A stretch of 64,000 nucleotides of DNA from Selaginella moellendorffii (lineage: Eukaryota > Streptophyta > Lycopodiopsida > Selaginellales > Selaginellaceae). Of the stretch, positions 1 to 10,300 are shown one piece after another. The translations under genes were made by a program, and so were the position numbers. The DNA lies in the NCBI RefSeq assembly GCF_000143415.4, contig NW_003314365.1, positions 385,181-449,180 of the forward strand, given 5' to 3'. A model generated the notes under the pieces. That model was given only the letters and a program-made list of their open reading frames with translations. It did not search any database and had not been told where the DNA came from. Positions within the stretch are counted from its first letter, which is position 1. Every line of letters begins with the position of its first letter.

Positions 1-246
1 GGGTTTTTTTAAAAAACCGGGGGGGCTAAAAGAGGGAAAGGGGGTTTCCCCCCCGGTACCGGGAAAAGGAATTTGGGTTTTGGCCCCACCCGGACTAATA
101 ACAAAAACCGGCCCTTAAGCGGGGGCTGAATTTTCCCTCCGGGGGGTGGGCAATGCCCCACCTTCCCCTTTTTCTTTTTTTAATTTTGGGAACCCCAAAA
201 GCCCCCCCCCCCCCTTTTTTGCCCCCCCCCCCCCCCCCCCCCCCCC
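1..246. other. Low-quality, homopolymer-stretched sequence derived from an LTR
   Basis: The stretch is made of runs of the same base (g, t, a, c runs, then long c tracts), unlike anything else in the window. Its order of short words nevertheless follows positions about 36030-36190, where a normal version of the same LTR sequence is present, and from 247 onward the two regions align cleanly. The simplest reading is an assembly end built from poor read tails. I would not call any feature from its exact bases. Confidence 0.7.
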
Positions 247-302
247 TTTTGAGGAACACACACTTTGGGCTTTCACCCCAAGCCTCCCTTAGTATCAGAA
301 GT
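247..302 (-). repeat. LTR fragment flanking the large DNA element
   Basis: These bases match positions about 36187-36245 almost exactly, including the GAGGAACACAC word, the CTTTGGGCTTTCACCCC block and the AGTATCAG word. In the 36-kb copy the sequence continues as GTTAGTCTCTGG, whereas here it is cut by the terminal repeat of the 13-kb element. It therefore marks the left target side of that insertion. Confidence 0.75.
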
Positions 303-327
303 TAAGCTCTATTTCGTTAAAGTGGGA
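303..327 (+). repeat. Left terminal inverted repeat of copy 1
   Basis: This 25-bp end is the exact reverse complement of 13415-13439, and with one mismatch of about 21455-21479 at the outer end of copy 2 (AACAAAAT instead of AACGAAAT). It starts TAAGCTCTATTTCG and ends AAAGTGGGA. Confidence 0.9.
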
Positions 328-919
328 TTTATTCAGTAAAATGGGACTAGGTACAAATTTTCAAGTATTTGAAAATGACGTGAAATTATATGTTTTTTGT
401 CCAGGGGCTAGACATATCTGGGGCATGGTGACTAGCGCGGTGACTTTGTGTCCAGACTGAGTCCATCTGGTTGTATAATAAATCTCATTGTCAAGGTGAA
501 CAAGCCGAATCTGAAGCTAAAGAAGAGCGATGGCATGCGCGCACACACTATTTGTTTGTTCATTGAGCGTGTGGTGAGCTTTCCAAGATGAACGTCATTC
601 CTATTAGCCAGACATATAACTTAATGGTGAGAACATTTAGATATTATTCAATGTTATCTTTTTCTAACGAATCTAATTGTGAAGGTGTAGCAAGAGGCAT
701 TGCTAGTCTGGAGAAGTCATTTAACTCATTTGACCCTTAGTGTATTTTCATGAAACTAAATAACATTCATATTATTAAGGAATTTCTCTAGTACCTTTTT
801 TTTATGACATAGAGGCTTGCATTTCTTTCAAAGGTGATTTAGTAAAAGGCTTGAGGGCACATGCCATTCTATTTCTCAGACCAGTATTAAGATATACTAG
901 TGCAAAGGGCCACATGCCA
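328..919. other. Subterminal non-coding region of copy 1
   Basis: No coding frame is seen. The sequence is repeated in reverse at about 20760-21455 of copy 2. It contains two partial copies of the element palindrome (GGGCACATGCCATT near 856 and GGGCCACATGCCAT near 907) and a second GGTGAACAAGCCGAATCTGAAG word at 495-516 that resembles the last exon of the transposase gene. Confidence 0.6.
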
Positions 920-3900
920 TCATGCCTCCTCTGATTCAGATTCGGATTGTTCACCTTGAAATAAAATACATTAGAAACTTAGTAAAGGAATATTAAATCT
1001 CACCTTGAACCCGGGTTATGAATGCTCTTGCTGCATCTCTTGCATGGTCTGGCAAGGTGATGGTGGCACTCTGCTTCCGCATCCAACCATGCACAACATT
1101 ATCCACCGATATGCTCATGCTGGGATCCCTTGGATTCAGCACCCATCTCTTTTCTAGGCAATCCTTCGTATATCCGGAACTTGGCTTGAACCACTCCACA
1201 GTTACATTGAAGGAGTTAGTTTCCGCGTCCTCCTCTGCATCAGTGATGCAGCGCCCCACCCATATCATTTGTTTTTTATTACTGGGTCTGACAAGCACGA
1301 CCATTCCTTTGCAGACTTGTACTGGATTGAATGCTGAATCCGGCTTCTTGTTCCTCGGCCCACAATAGTGATCCTCAACATCGTTATCTGTCACTGCATT
1401 TCCAGAGGACATTGTTCCGCTACTATCTGGTGCTCTGGGTTCTGGCCAAAAGGACTCTTCCAATTCTTCATATACAACCGGCCCATTTTGGATAGCAGAT
1501 ATAATCTTCTCCCAGTATTCGAGCAAAGGCTTGCACCTCTTAAAATAGGATTCTCCACCAAACACCAACCCCCTTTTCCAGAAGGCAATATGCTGTCTAA
1601 TCCCGGCCACTATACTTTCCTGGTCTTTGAGTCCATCCGGGTGCATCGGCCGTGGGGAACCCTGAGGAATCATAGGTTCCCCAGTTATGGGATCTCTCTT
1701 GAAGAGTTCAATGCCGTCCACTGGCAGGCACACTGTGTCCCATTCTCTCATCTTGTACCTCATCACTGGAGCACCGTCACGCATGCTGAAATGAAACTGA
1801 AGAGGCTTGGAGTGGCCAATCAGCGTTTCGGATCCGTCCCTGATATAGCCTATTACAAACCCCTTAAAGTCTGGAACCTCTGTCACAAGTGCAGCTTCAA
1901 CAGTGCCTTTGATGCAATTTTGGAATTCATCGTAGAGTTGTGGGAGGGTGAGGACATTGGATCGCCGGAGGGACTCTGCCAGGTGACTGAACATGGCATC
2001 AACGTCTTCATGAGTGTGCCCAACCATGAGAAAGCCAAGTGTAACCGTTTCAAATATGCCTTTGGCAACAAGCATCGCCAAGTACGCGAAGACGTACATG
2101 TTTTTGTTCTCACTGCCAGCATTGTCTGTTTGGAGCAGAAGATGGGGTGGAAGGCCACATCGGCCGCAAGAACTTCCTTGAGATTCTGCTTCGTTTGGAT
2201 GAGGCTGTGCATTCACCGGGCGACCAGCCTCGTCGGAATGGCATGAGGCCTCACGTGATAACCCTACAATCTGACGGCCAACATATTCACTGGGATGGCA
2301 TGGGGCCCCACGCGATACTGCAAGCCTTTGCTCCTCCTCCAGCTGAACCCTGTATGGGGTTCGATCGACAAGGGCCTTATGCAAGGGTTGGCCGTTCAGC
2401 TCAGTCTGCGCACTTTGCAGAGACCTTAAGTGTTTTGCTAGGGACGCAATCATCATGTTTGCACCCCCGCCACCCCATAGAGGTACAAAGAAGTTCCCAT
2501 AGTTCTGGGCACCATGCCCATGAGCGATTATGCCAAACAGAGACACAGGCAGTTGCATGGATGAAGAGATTGCCTTGGGGGCAGGATTGAGTCGAGGTAA
2601 GCACGTCTTTTTCTGGTCCATTTTGTCGTGGATGATGCAGAGGTAAGAGTCAGGTCTCTCCATGGAGAGAATCCTGTTATGATAATATGCAGTCCTGCAG
2701 CTTCTCTGCTCGATGTTGTGGTCGAGCCGCCTTCTAACCAACGTCTCTCGCTCTTGAGCGCTGCAAGAATTCTTCGACAAAGCCATTTTGATAGCAGTGC
2801 ACTCGTCACACTTTGAAAAGCTGGAGTACTTTCCTATACTCACATCCCTGAACCTGTTGCTCCACAATCTACTAAATCTAGATTAGCTCAGCTTCCTGTA
2901 GCCATTACTCTGGAGTTCCCGATTCACATCTTCCAATATGGCCCCCTTGGTATACATGGAAGGGAGAACTCGTTGGGTGTCTCGTGTTCCATCTTCCAAG
3001 AGGCGGGTTTTATGTGGTTGCTGCTCGCTACATGTCTCGACAAACCTCTTGAAGATTGCCTCTCCATATACAACATGACCCCTGGTTTTGTGCGTACTGT
3101 CGTTCCCATGGACTGCCTGTTGAACCCTTTGTTCCTCGAACTCAGTTTTGATTCTGTAGAATGTGCTTCGAGGGACTCCATAAATGATTCTCCATGCCTT
3201 CATGCAGACCAAACCCCTCTGGAAGACCATGCCCCCCACCTGATGTTCTGAAGCATCAACAGATGACCGTAATGCCTCATACACAAAATTGCGAGCTGCC
3301 TTCCAGGACAATGTCTTGTATCTTGCTCTCTCCTCTTCAATAGCATCCCAATCAGCATGTTGACAGCACCTCCTCTTGCAACAAGCAACTGTCGAGACCA
3401 TTCGAACCTCCATCGCCATTTTCTGCCTTTTCGGTTCGTTGCTCAGATCCCTTTGGCTGCGCTGTAGGAAGGTGTACTTTCTTTTCCCATGAAGAGATGT
3501 TCTGTCATCAGTTGTAGTGGTGTTTGATTGTGAATCCTTCACATTCTCAAACACTAAATGCCTCAATTTCCACCTCACAATGCTTCCAATAGTCAGACTG
3601 TTTTCTTCTGTGTCAACAACCTCTAAAATTGCAACTCCAATATCATCCCAGCCCAATTCTTGATTAGCAACCGCATCTCTTGGATCGACAACTGTGGTCA
3701 GCTACCACCTCCCCCTCGTGGTTGTTTAGAAACACCTTTGCCTGAATCCATGTAGCACGGTTCTTAAGATCCATGGAGGGAACATGCATCGCACTTGTGC
3801 TGTCCCCAACATCTGCTTTCTTCTGCAGATTTTTCAAGGCAACAACAACATTTACCCCGACGACCATCTCTCCTCATTCAATAGCGACCACATTCCCATC

Positions 3901-4050
3901 GAAGACAGTCTCTACTGATACAGCAGCATTGCCTTCCCCAAGCCTTTGACAGTGTATAACAAAGTTCCGATCAATAGACACAAGGGTCCCTTTTGCAACT
4001 CTCTTCCCACCATTCAAAATGTAAACCTTTTCCCCAACCCTGAAGGCCAT
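920..4050 (-). pseudogene. Transposase-like gene (DUF7869-type), copy 1, broken
   Basis: Read from the ATG at 4050 the gene would give roughly 1,025 residues. The N-terminus begins MAFRVGEKVYILNGG. A middle part has Cys clusters (CCKRRCC, KCDEC), and the C-terminal half shows the signatures HDKMDQKK, LQTDNAGSENKN and VGHTHEDVDAMFS, typical of a eukaryotic uncharacterised family I believe is DUF7869. The spaced D, DN and H-x-D/D residues suggest an RNase-H/DDE-like nuclease fold, so a transposase role is inferred. A 49-bp intron (1003 to 955) precedes a final acidic exon ending at 920. The copy is disabled by a TGA at 3874-3876, an 8-bp deletion near 3699 and a TAA at 2883-2885. Copy 2 has the intact sense codon or bases at each of these places. 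Confidence 0.75.
2237..2316. repeat. Two element palindromes inside the transposase exon
   Basis: Copies at 2237-2259 and 2294-2316 keep the ATGGCATG left arm, a GGGCC or AGGCC centre and a partly decayed right arm. They fall between the first Asp motif and the TDN motif of the transposase, in a linker with no recognisable domain. The matching copies at 19358-19380 and 19415-19437 have better right arms. Confidence 0.75.
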
Positions 4051-4122
4051 TCTGAAAGTGCAGAAAAGAAGTTAAGACCATACAAAAAATGATTGGAGAA
4101 TGGCCTAAATCATAACATACCA

Positions 4123-4315
4123 AATAGCATGAGGCCACATGCCATTATTCAAACATGCTATTGACACCCACGTGAAATTTCGCATTCACAAAATTGGCAT
4201 GAGCCCTCATGCCATCTTGATATACACACAGCTGCAGGCAAGTAAAAACATACATGACAATACGCTAGCCATGAAATTGCAAGGGCCCAAGATGGCATGT
4301 GGCCTCATGCCATTT
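4123..4315. repeat. Cluster of three element palindromes upstream of the transposase
   Basis: Copies lie at 4123-4147, 4194-4216 and 4291-4315. The last has both arms intact (ATGGCATG and CATGCCAT) around a TGGCCT centre. All three sit within 270 bp of the transposase start codon, and the same cluster is conserved in copy 2 at 17352-17376, 17451-17475 and 17521-17544. Confidence 0.85.
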
Positions 4316-4394
4316 CTAAATGTGGTCCTAAACCATTCCATGGTGAACATACCAGGAAGCACAAGTGCCGAATATCAAGAGGAAGCGGTAGCCA

Positions 4395-4545
4395 CACCAA
4401 AGACAGTGCCGCTCGCAACACCGCAACTACTCGTAGCGCCGCTCGCAACACCGCAACTGCTCGTAGCGCCGCTCGCACAAACTGCCACTCGCATAAACTG
4501 CCGCTCGCAATGGCGCTCGCAATGCCGCAACCGCTTGTAGACGCA
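4395..4545. repeat. GC-rich minisatellite
   Basis: Short degenerate units around GCCGCTCGCAACACCGCAACT are repeated several times. They are mirrored at about 17115-17270 in copy 2. The frames open here are by-products of the repeat and are not called as genes. Confidence 0.7.
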
Positions 4546-5336
4546 TAAACCACAGCTCACAACGCCGCTTACACAAGCAGCGCTCACTACGCTCAGCGGA
4601 ACCAAGAACACGGCGCACAAAAATGATAGACCTAGGAATGAGTTCGAGAATTAAAAAATAACACACGCTTGAACGTCACATCAAATCCTCTGACAAACCA
4701 GATCTTATGATTCCTTTGACAAATTTCAAACTGAGTAGCTTCTAGACTTTGCTGTCGGAGGTTGAACTTTGTCACATCATGTCCTTGCCTCGATCCAGCT
4801 GTGCCATGTCAGTGATTTGAACTTTGCCATGCCATGTCAGCGATCCGCGCCAAGATTATTTGCCGTGTAAAGGAATAATTATGTTGTGTGTGTACGTCCA
4901 TTTATGGCAATATAAGGCCACATGCCATTCAAAGAATAATGCTAGTCGAGCATCTTTTGGTGCATTTTTGGGTTCAAAATTGCATGAGCCCACACGATAT
5001 AAAGTTTACTTGTACCAAAAATAGAAACAGCTTTATTTACTTGGGAATTTAAGTGGTTGAGGCATTTTTAAACTTACAAACACATGCCCTACTTACATTC
5101 CTTTGGTTGCTTAAAATTCAAAAATATTATAAACCTTTCTTTTTGCATTTTCAATGTTTTCAATTATGGTTTTTGATTTTCGCAGGACCAGCCTAGTAAT
5201 CTATTTACATCCCGTCATGTTTATAGCTAGCTTTCGTTTGTCCCCTTCGCTAGCCTGAGATACATCTGCTCGGCATCTGCCTCTTACAGCATTTGCCCAG
5301 AAAGGGCATCTTTCTTCACGCAGCATTTGCCACATG

Positions 5337-5368
5337 TTTAGGGTTAGGGTTTAGGGTTTAGGGTTTAG
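5337..5368 (+). repeat. Interstitial plant telomere-type repeat
   Basis: Four to five units of TTTAGGG/TTAGGG lie in a row between CATG and CAATTCAG. The array is also present at 6213-6238 and, in reverse, at 16306-16331. Confidence 0.85.
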
Positions 5369-6212
5369 CAATTCAGTAGCTTGATAAACATGCAAATACA
5401 GAACTTGATGCAAAATCCTTTGATATGTCACAATGCCCCTAGGACCATAAACACATTTCAATAGAGAGGGTCCTTTCATTTCATAACTCCTTACGTAGAT
5501 CTTGGTGAAACCAGAGTTAGTGAAGTTGGTTTCTTGTGATCCCGCATCTGATTGTGATGTCCCTTTGCAGTGTCGATGGAAAGGTCAATGCACACCAAAC
5601 TGTAGAATCTTGGAGCAAAATAACGGTCGGATCTATGGCAAATGCCCCTGAAACATTGTAAGGCTCGTGTGGTCTCATGTGGTGTCCGATCGAGATGCTT
5701 CTTTGCAGGGTCATCAAGAAGGACATTGTATACCATTCTGTAAAATCTGGTTGCGATCTAACGGTTAGATCTCCAGGAAACTCAAAACAATCTCGCGCGT
5801 GTTAGAATATTCTAGGAATATACTCCTATGTGCTCCAAGATTATTTGCCGTGTAAAGGAATAATTATGCTGTGTCATTTATGGCAATATAAGGCCACACG
5901 CCATTCAAAGAATAATGCTAGTCGAGCATTTTTTGGTGCATTTTTGGGTTCAAAATTGCATGAGCCCACACGCTATAAAGTTTACCTGTACCAAAAATAG
6001 AAACAGCTTTATTTACTTGGGAATTTAAGTGGTTGAGGCATTTTTAAACTTACAAACACATGCCCTACTTACATTCCTTTGGTTGCTTACATTCCTTTGG
6101 TTGCTAGCTTTCGTTTGTCCCCTTCACTAGCCTGAGATACATCTGCTCGGCATCTGCCTCTTACAGCATTTGCCCAGAAAGGGCATCTTTCTTCACGCAG
6201 CATTTGCCACAT

Positions 6213-6238
6213 GTTTAGGGTTTAGGGTTTAGGGTTTA
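6213..6238 (+). repeat. Second telomere-type repeat in copy 1
   Basis: Three TTTAGGG units, the duplicate of the array at 5337-5368 carried by the tandem duplication. Confidence 0.85.
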
Positions 6239-7373
6239 ACAATTCAGTAGCTTGATAAACATGCAAATACAGAACTTGATGCAAAATCCTTGGATATGTC
6301 ACAATGCCCCTAGGACCATAAACACATTTCAATAGAGAGGGTCCTTTCATTTCATAACTCCTTACGTAGATCTTGGTGAAACCAGAGTTAGTGAAGTTGG
6401 TTTCTTGTGATCCCGCATCTGATTGTGATGTCCCTTTGCAGTGTCGATGGAAAGGTCAATGCACACCAAACTGTGGAATCTTGGAGCAAAATAACGGTCG
6501 GATCTATGGCAAATGCCCCTGAAACATTGTAAGGCTCGTGTGGTCTCATGTGGTGTCCGATCGAGATGCTTCTTTGCAGGGTCATCAAGAAGGACATTGT
6601 ATACCATTCTGTAAAATCTAGTTGCGATCTAACGGTTGGATCTCCAGGAAACTCAAAACAATCTCGCGCGTGTCAGAATATTCTAGGAATATACTCCTAT
6701 GTGCTCCTGAAAATGGCATGCGGCCCCACGCCATTGAAGAGATAACGCCAGATGACGCCGAGCATTTTTTGGTGCATTTTTTGGGATCAAATTTGCATGA
6801 GCCCACATGCTTGAACGTCATCCTCTGACAATTTATTTAGCTGAACATCTGGCATTTTTGGAAATACAAGATGCTTTGGAATATCCAATCATGCACGGTA
6901 TAAATATAGCGAGGGTATTAAATGATATCCTAATCATGATCTTTCTTTTGGATTTCACGTGCATGCAGTCCGAGGAATGATGACGTTGCGGATTTCTTTT
7001 GGATTTCACGCATGCACGCGCCGATCCAGAAATTAATGGTGGCGCCCAAGTCCGAGAAATGATGACGTGGCGGGATTACCAACCGTCGTGACATTTCGCG
7101 CGTGTGAGGTTAGGTTTTGCATTTTGGTTCGTACTCGCGCTCGCATCGCGCTCGTGTGCATCGGCGTCCACTTCAAGACACACCCAGTTTGTAACTTCGC
7201 CGCCAACTCCGCCGCCCACTCCGCCACCCACACGCAGCCCACTTGGCGTCCCGGGAGATTTCAGCGCCACTCTCCAACTGTAAGTGGCAGAGTAGCCTTG
7301 CTGCTACGATCCGCTGCACACACAGTGCACATTCGCCAGCGAGTCCGGTTGTCACGCCTCCATTCGGCTTCAA

Positions 7374-10300
7374 ATGGTAAGTCTTTTAGGCCAAGTAGAA
7401 AATGGCATGAGGCCACATGCCATTCAGTAGCAACATTGGCATGCACCGATTGGGCTCTCGAGTGCAGTCCGGTTACAGATGGCGTGTAGCCTCACGCCAT
7501 CTTAGGATGCAGCCTCAAGACATCTGATGCAGTGGTGAATGGCGTGTGGCCTCACGTTATTTCCAGCTACTAGCTTTTCATCTGTCAGCTCTAATTGTTG
7601 TGCATTTCTGAACAGGCGAGGAATTGCGTTCTTCTTCCAGCCACTGTCAATGTGGATGCAGAGAAGGGGGAGGAGCTCACCAGTTGGACTTTCGGGATGG
7701 AAGGCGAGGATCTGAGGCTGTACAACACAGATGGTGGGAGAAAAGAATGCATGGGGATCCTCATCCAAGTGACAGACACTCCATGCAGTTCCATGCAAGA
7801 ATATGGACTGGCACTTGTGGTAGAGACAGCGTCTGCCTTCAAGATCCACCTTGCACATCCTAGCGGCTTCCCGGAGGGGGGCAGCGGCTATGAGGAATTC
7901 CTAGAGGGAGCTAGGGAGAGGTTGTCCAGGAGGCCCACAATTTCAAAGACGCTGCGGGTCTATGAAGATCACATGGAATCCACGGACCTCACCTACGGTG
8001 ATGTTCAAAAACTATATTCCAACATTGAGCCGTTGAGAGTGACTCCAGTTCGCGAAGCAAAGGGGAAGGGGGTCGATCTGGAAACTACCTCGAAGCAGAA
8101 AAGGGTGGTCAAGCTCAAGCCGACGTCCGACTCTCCTGCTCCAAAAAAGAAGCTACTCAGTGATGCCATTGCCTCGGGTTCGAACACTACACACACCAAA
8201 AAGAAGAGCCGCAAAGAGCAGAAAGAGCAAGAAGAGGCAGCAAAAATCGTCGCAGATAATAGTACTTGTTACTATTCCAACAAAGTATATACAATCGACG
8301 TGAGCTGTATCGACATCCAAAGCAAATACAACCACAGGCTAGTATCTGATGAGTGGGTGGAGAAATTGAAGCAGAAGATGCTGGCAAGTCCAGTAACACC
8401 CGACATCGCAGACGTGATCCTCTACTACCAAAAAATGAAGGGCGAGATGAGGTTTCCAGACTTGATCAATAGGAAGGTGTTGGACGATCAGAACATCCGG
8501 TTCTATGCCGTCTCCGGGCAGCATTCTAGCTTGGCGATGCAAGAGATAGTTGTGGATATTATGGTGGGCGAGGAGGTGAAGAAAGTCTTCAAGACAAGAG
8601 TTGTCCGCCTGATAAAAGGCAACTCGCCCCTCCGATCTATCATATACATCTCCCACGCGCAGAATGTCAAGCAAGAAACGTGCTACAAATCGGGTCTGCA
8701 CGAGACATTGGCACGAACACGGAAGCTCTGGGTTCAACTGAAGAAGCCACAAAAACCAGGACAAGGACGTGCACTAGCAACTAGCGCCTGGCAGGTAAGC
8801 CTCGTTGTATGTGGCATAGCATGTGGCCTCACGCCATTTCCATTGCAGGAATTCTCGAGTCTTCTCTCGAAAACACTGGGGGTCAATGACACACTCAGCA
8901 TCCATAACATTCTACTCGCGACAAAAGTTGTTTTTGACAAATGGGTAGATGTGCTGAGGAGGTACCATGACGGGGAGTTGCCAAACTCAATGGGTGTGGA
9001 GGACGGCCGGAAGCCCAATGATTTGAAGCTCAACGCCTTGCATTTCTCGCGGTCTCTAGACGACGACGACCTTCTGACAGTGGCTAATGCTCTTCTACGT
9101 GGTGAGGTTGTCTTCAACAAGACCAAAATGACTCCCGGCCATATTGTGACATACGAGGACTTGTGCACGACTCTGAGAGCTCGTGCGCTATTGAAGGATT
9201 GGATCTTCGAGCAAGTGGCCGTGGAGAGGGTGAGCATCGACACCACGCAAGAGATGATGGAAGCGCTGGAGTTGTCAAATGAAGACATCGACGAGTACGT
9301 GAAGGGGGCCCCCAAGTTCATCGATCTGCTGCGGGATGCCACGAAAAGTAAAGCTGAGAAGTTGGATCAGTATCCAAATTTCATTAAGATTGATGTCGAC
9401 CGCCGGCTTCAGAAACAGCTCGACCCCGCAGCAGAGGCCTATCGAGAACCTTACCGGGTATACTTGAATTCGGATGAGGATCAAAGGTGGAGGAGCATCG
9501 TTTCCCGCGGAGATGAGCAGGTCAAGAACATCTTTTGTGTGATGGACTTCACAAACGAGGAGATCACTCATGCAGACGAAGTCAGCTCCATCATTGACTT
9601 AATGGTGGGACTTGCGGAGGTGGAATCTTCAGTCCACTATATGATCTACGACTCCGAATCCTATCACAAGTTCTGGAAGGCCTTGAACGAGGTGAAGGCT
9701 CGGTTGAAAGGCAAGGAGATGCGGGAGATCCATGGGATAATGGCTAAGAAGAAGATACCGACGAATATCCGCATCTTCACACTCGCCCTTGTTATTGGTC
9801 CTGCAGTAGAGTGGGACTGGAGTGACTTCCCAGCTTCGTTCGACAAGGCCAATCGAATTGATCTGAGGGAGGTCAATTTACCCGTGCCTGAGGAATTGAA
9901 GACGGCTATGGAGCTTTCGAATCCAAAGAAAGCTCCAGGTGCAGCATGGGAAATGCTCAGCTGGGTCTTCAACGCAATAGCGGGTGGGTCACCTGCTTCC
10001 GACTCCAAGGGCAAATGCGTTGTCGAGTACAACTGCGGCGGACTATTCTTTCGAGCCGCACTACTCAAGGGTGTCCCGTGTGTTGCGGTGACAAACTCCA
10101 TTGAAGAGGTGACTTCAATGGAGCATATAATTACAGTTGCCAAAGAAAAACAGTATCTTCTCTGCGAACCTGGTGAGTACGCACTTTAAGTTTAAATGTT
10201 ATCTCACAAGCTCTGTATGCAGGAGCGTGGCCACCCCCAGATGCTGAAACGGCGTTAACAGCTACTGTTGAAGATACCCATGTTGGGCCGAGCTCACAAC

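Larger units (their letters stand above)
4852..6707. repeat. Tandem duplication (985 bp + 871 bp) private to copy 1
   Basis: Unit 1 (4852-5836) and unit 2 (5837-6707) both begin AAGATTATTTGCCGTG and end ATACTCCTATGTGCTCC. Unit 2 lacks about 115 bp between the CCTTTGGTTGCTTA word and GCTAGCTTTCG. Copy 2 has one unit only, so the duplication arose in copy 1 after the two copies separated. Confidence 0.85.
4051..7373. promoter_or_regulatory. Divergent intergenic region of the element
   Basis: Both genes point away from this interval, so it should hold both promoters; no TATA box can be assigned with confidence. It contains palindromes at 4123-4147, 4194-4216, 4291-4315 and 6711-6735 and half copies near 4914 and 5890. 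It also contains a GC-rich minisatellite at about 4395-4545, a 0.9-kb tandem duplication, two telomere-type arrays, and a CpG-rich stretch from about 7040 up to the start codon of the plus-strand gene. A ~50-bp block around CATTTTTTGGTGCATTTTT recurs at about 4945, 5925 and 6765. Confidence 0.55.

Noticed and set aside
1018-2246. Plus-strand frames of 116 and 292 codons over the transposase
   Set aside because: They are antisense to a gene with recognisable motifs and are mirrored in copy 2.
4139-4620. Overlapping frames of 80-133 codons upstream of the transposase
   Set aside because: They lie on a GC-rich minisatellite and palindromes and shift frame between copies.
5491-6607. 81-codon frames found twice
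   Set aside because: The pair is due to the tandem duplication; there is no motif and the frame is altered in copy 2.
7067-7489. A 140-codon gene starting at 7067
   Set aside because: It overlaps the CpG-rich leader and intron 1, has no motif, and would read through the donor at 7377.
8339-9342. Minus-strand frames of 141 and 202 codons over the ParB-like gene
   Set aside because: They are antisense shadows of exons 2 and 3; no motif.
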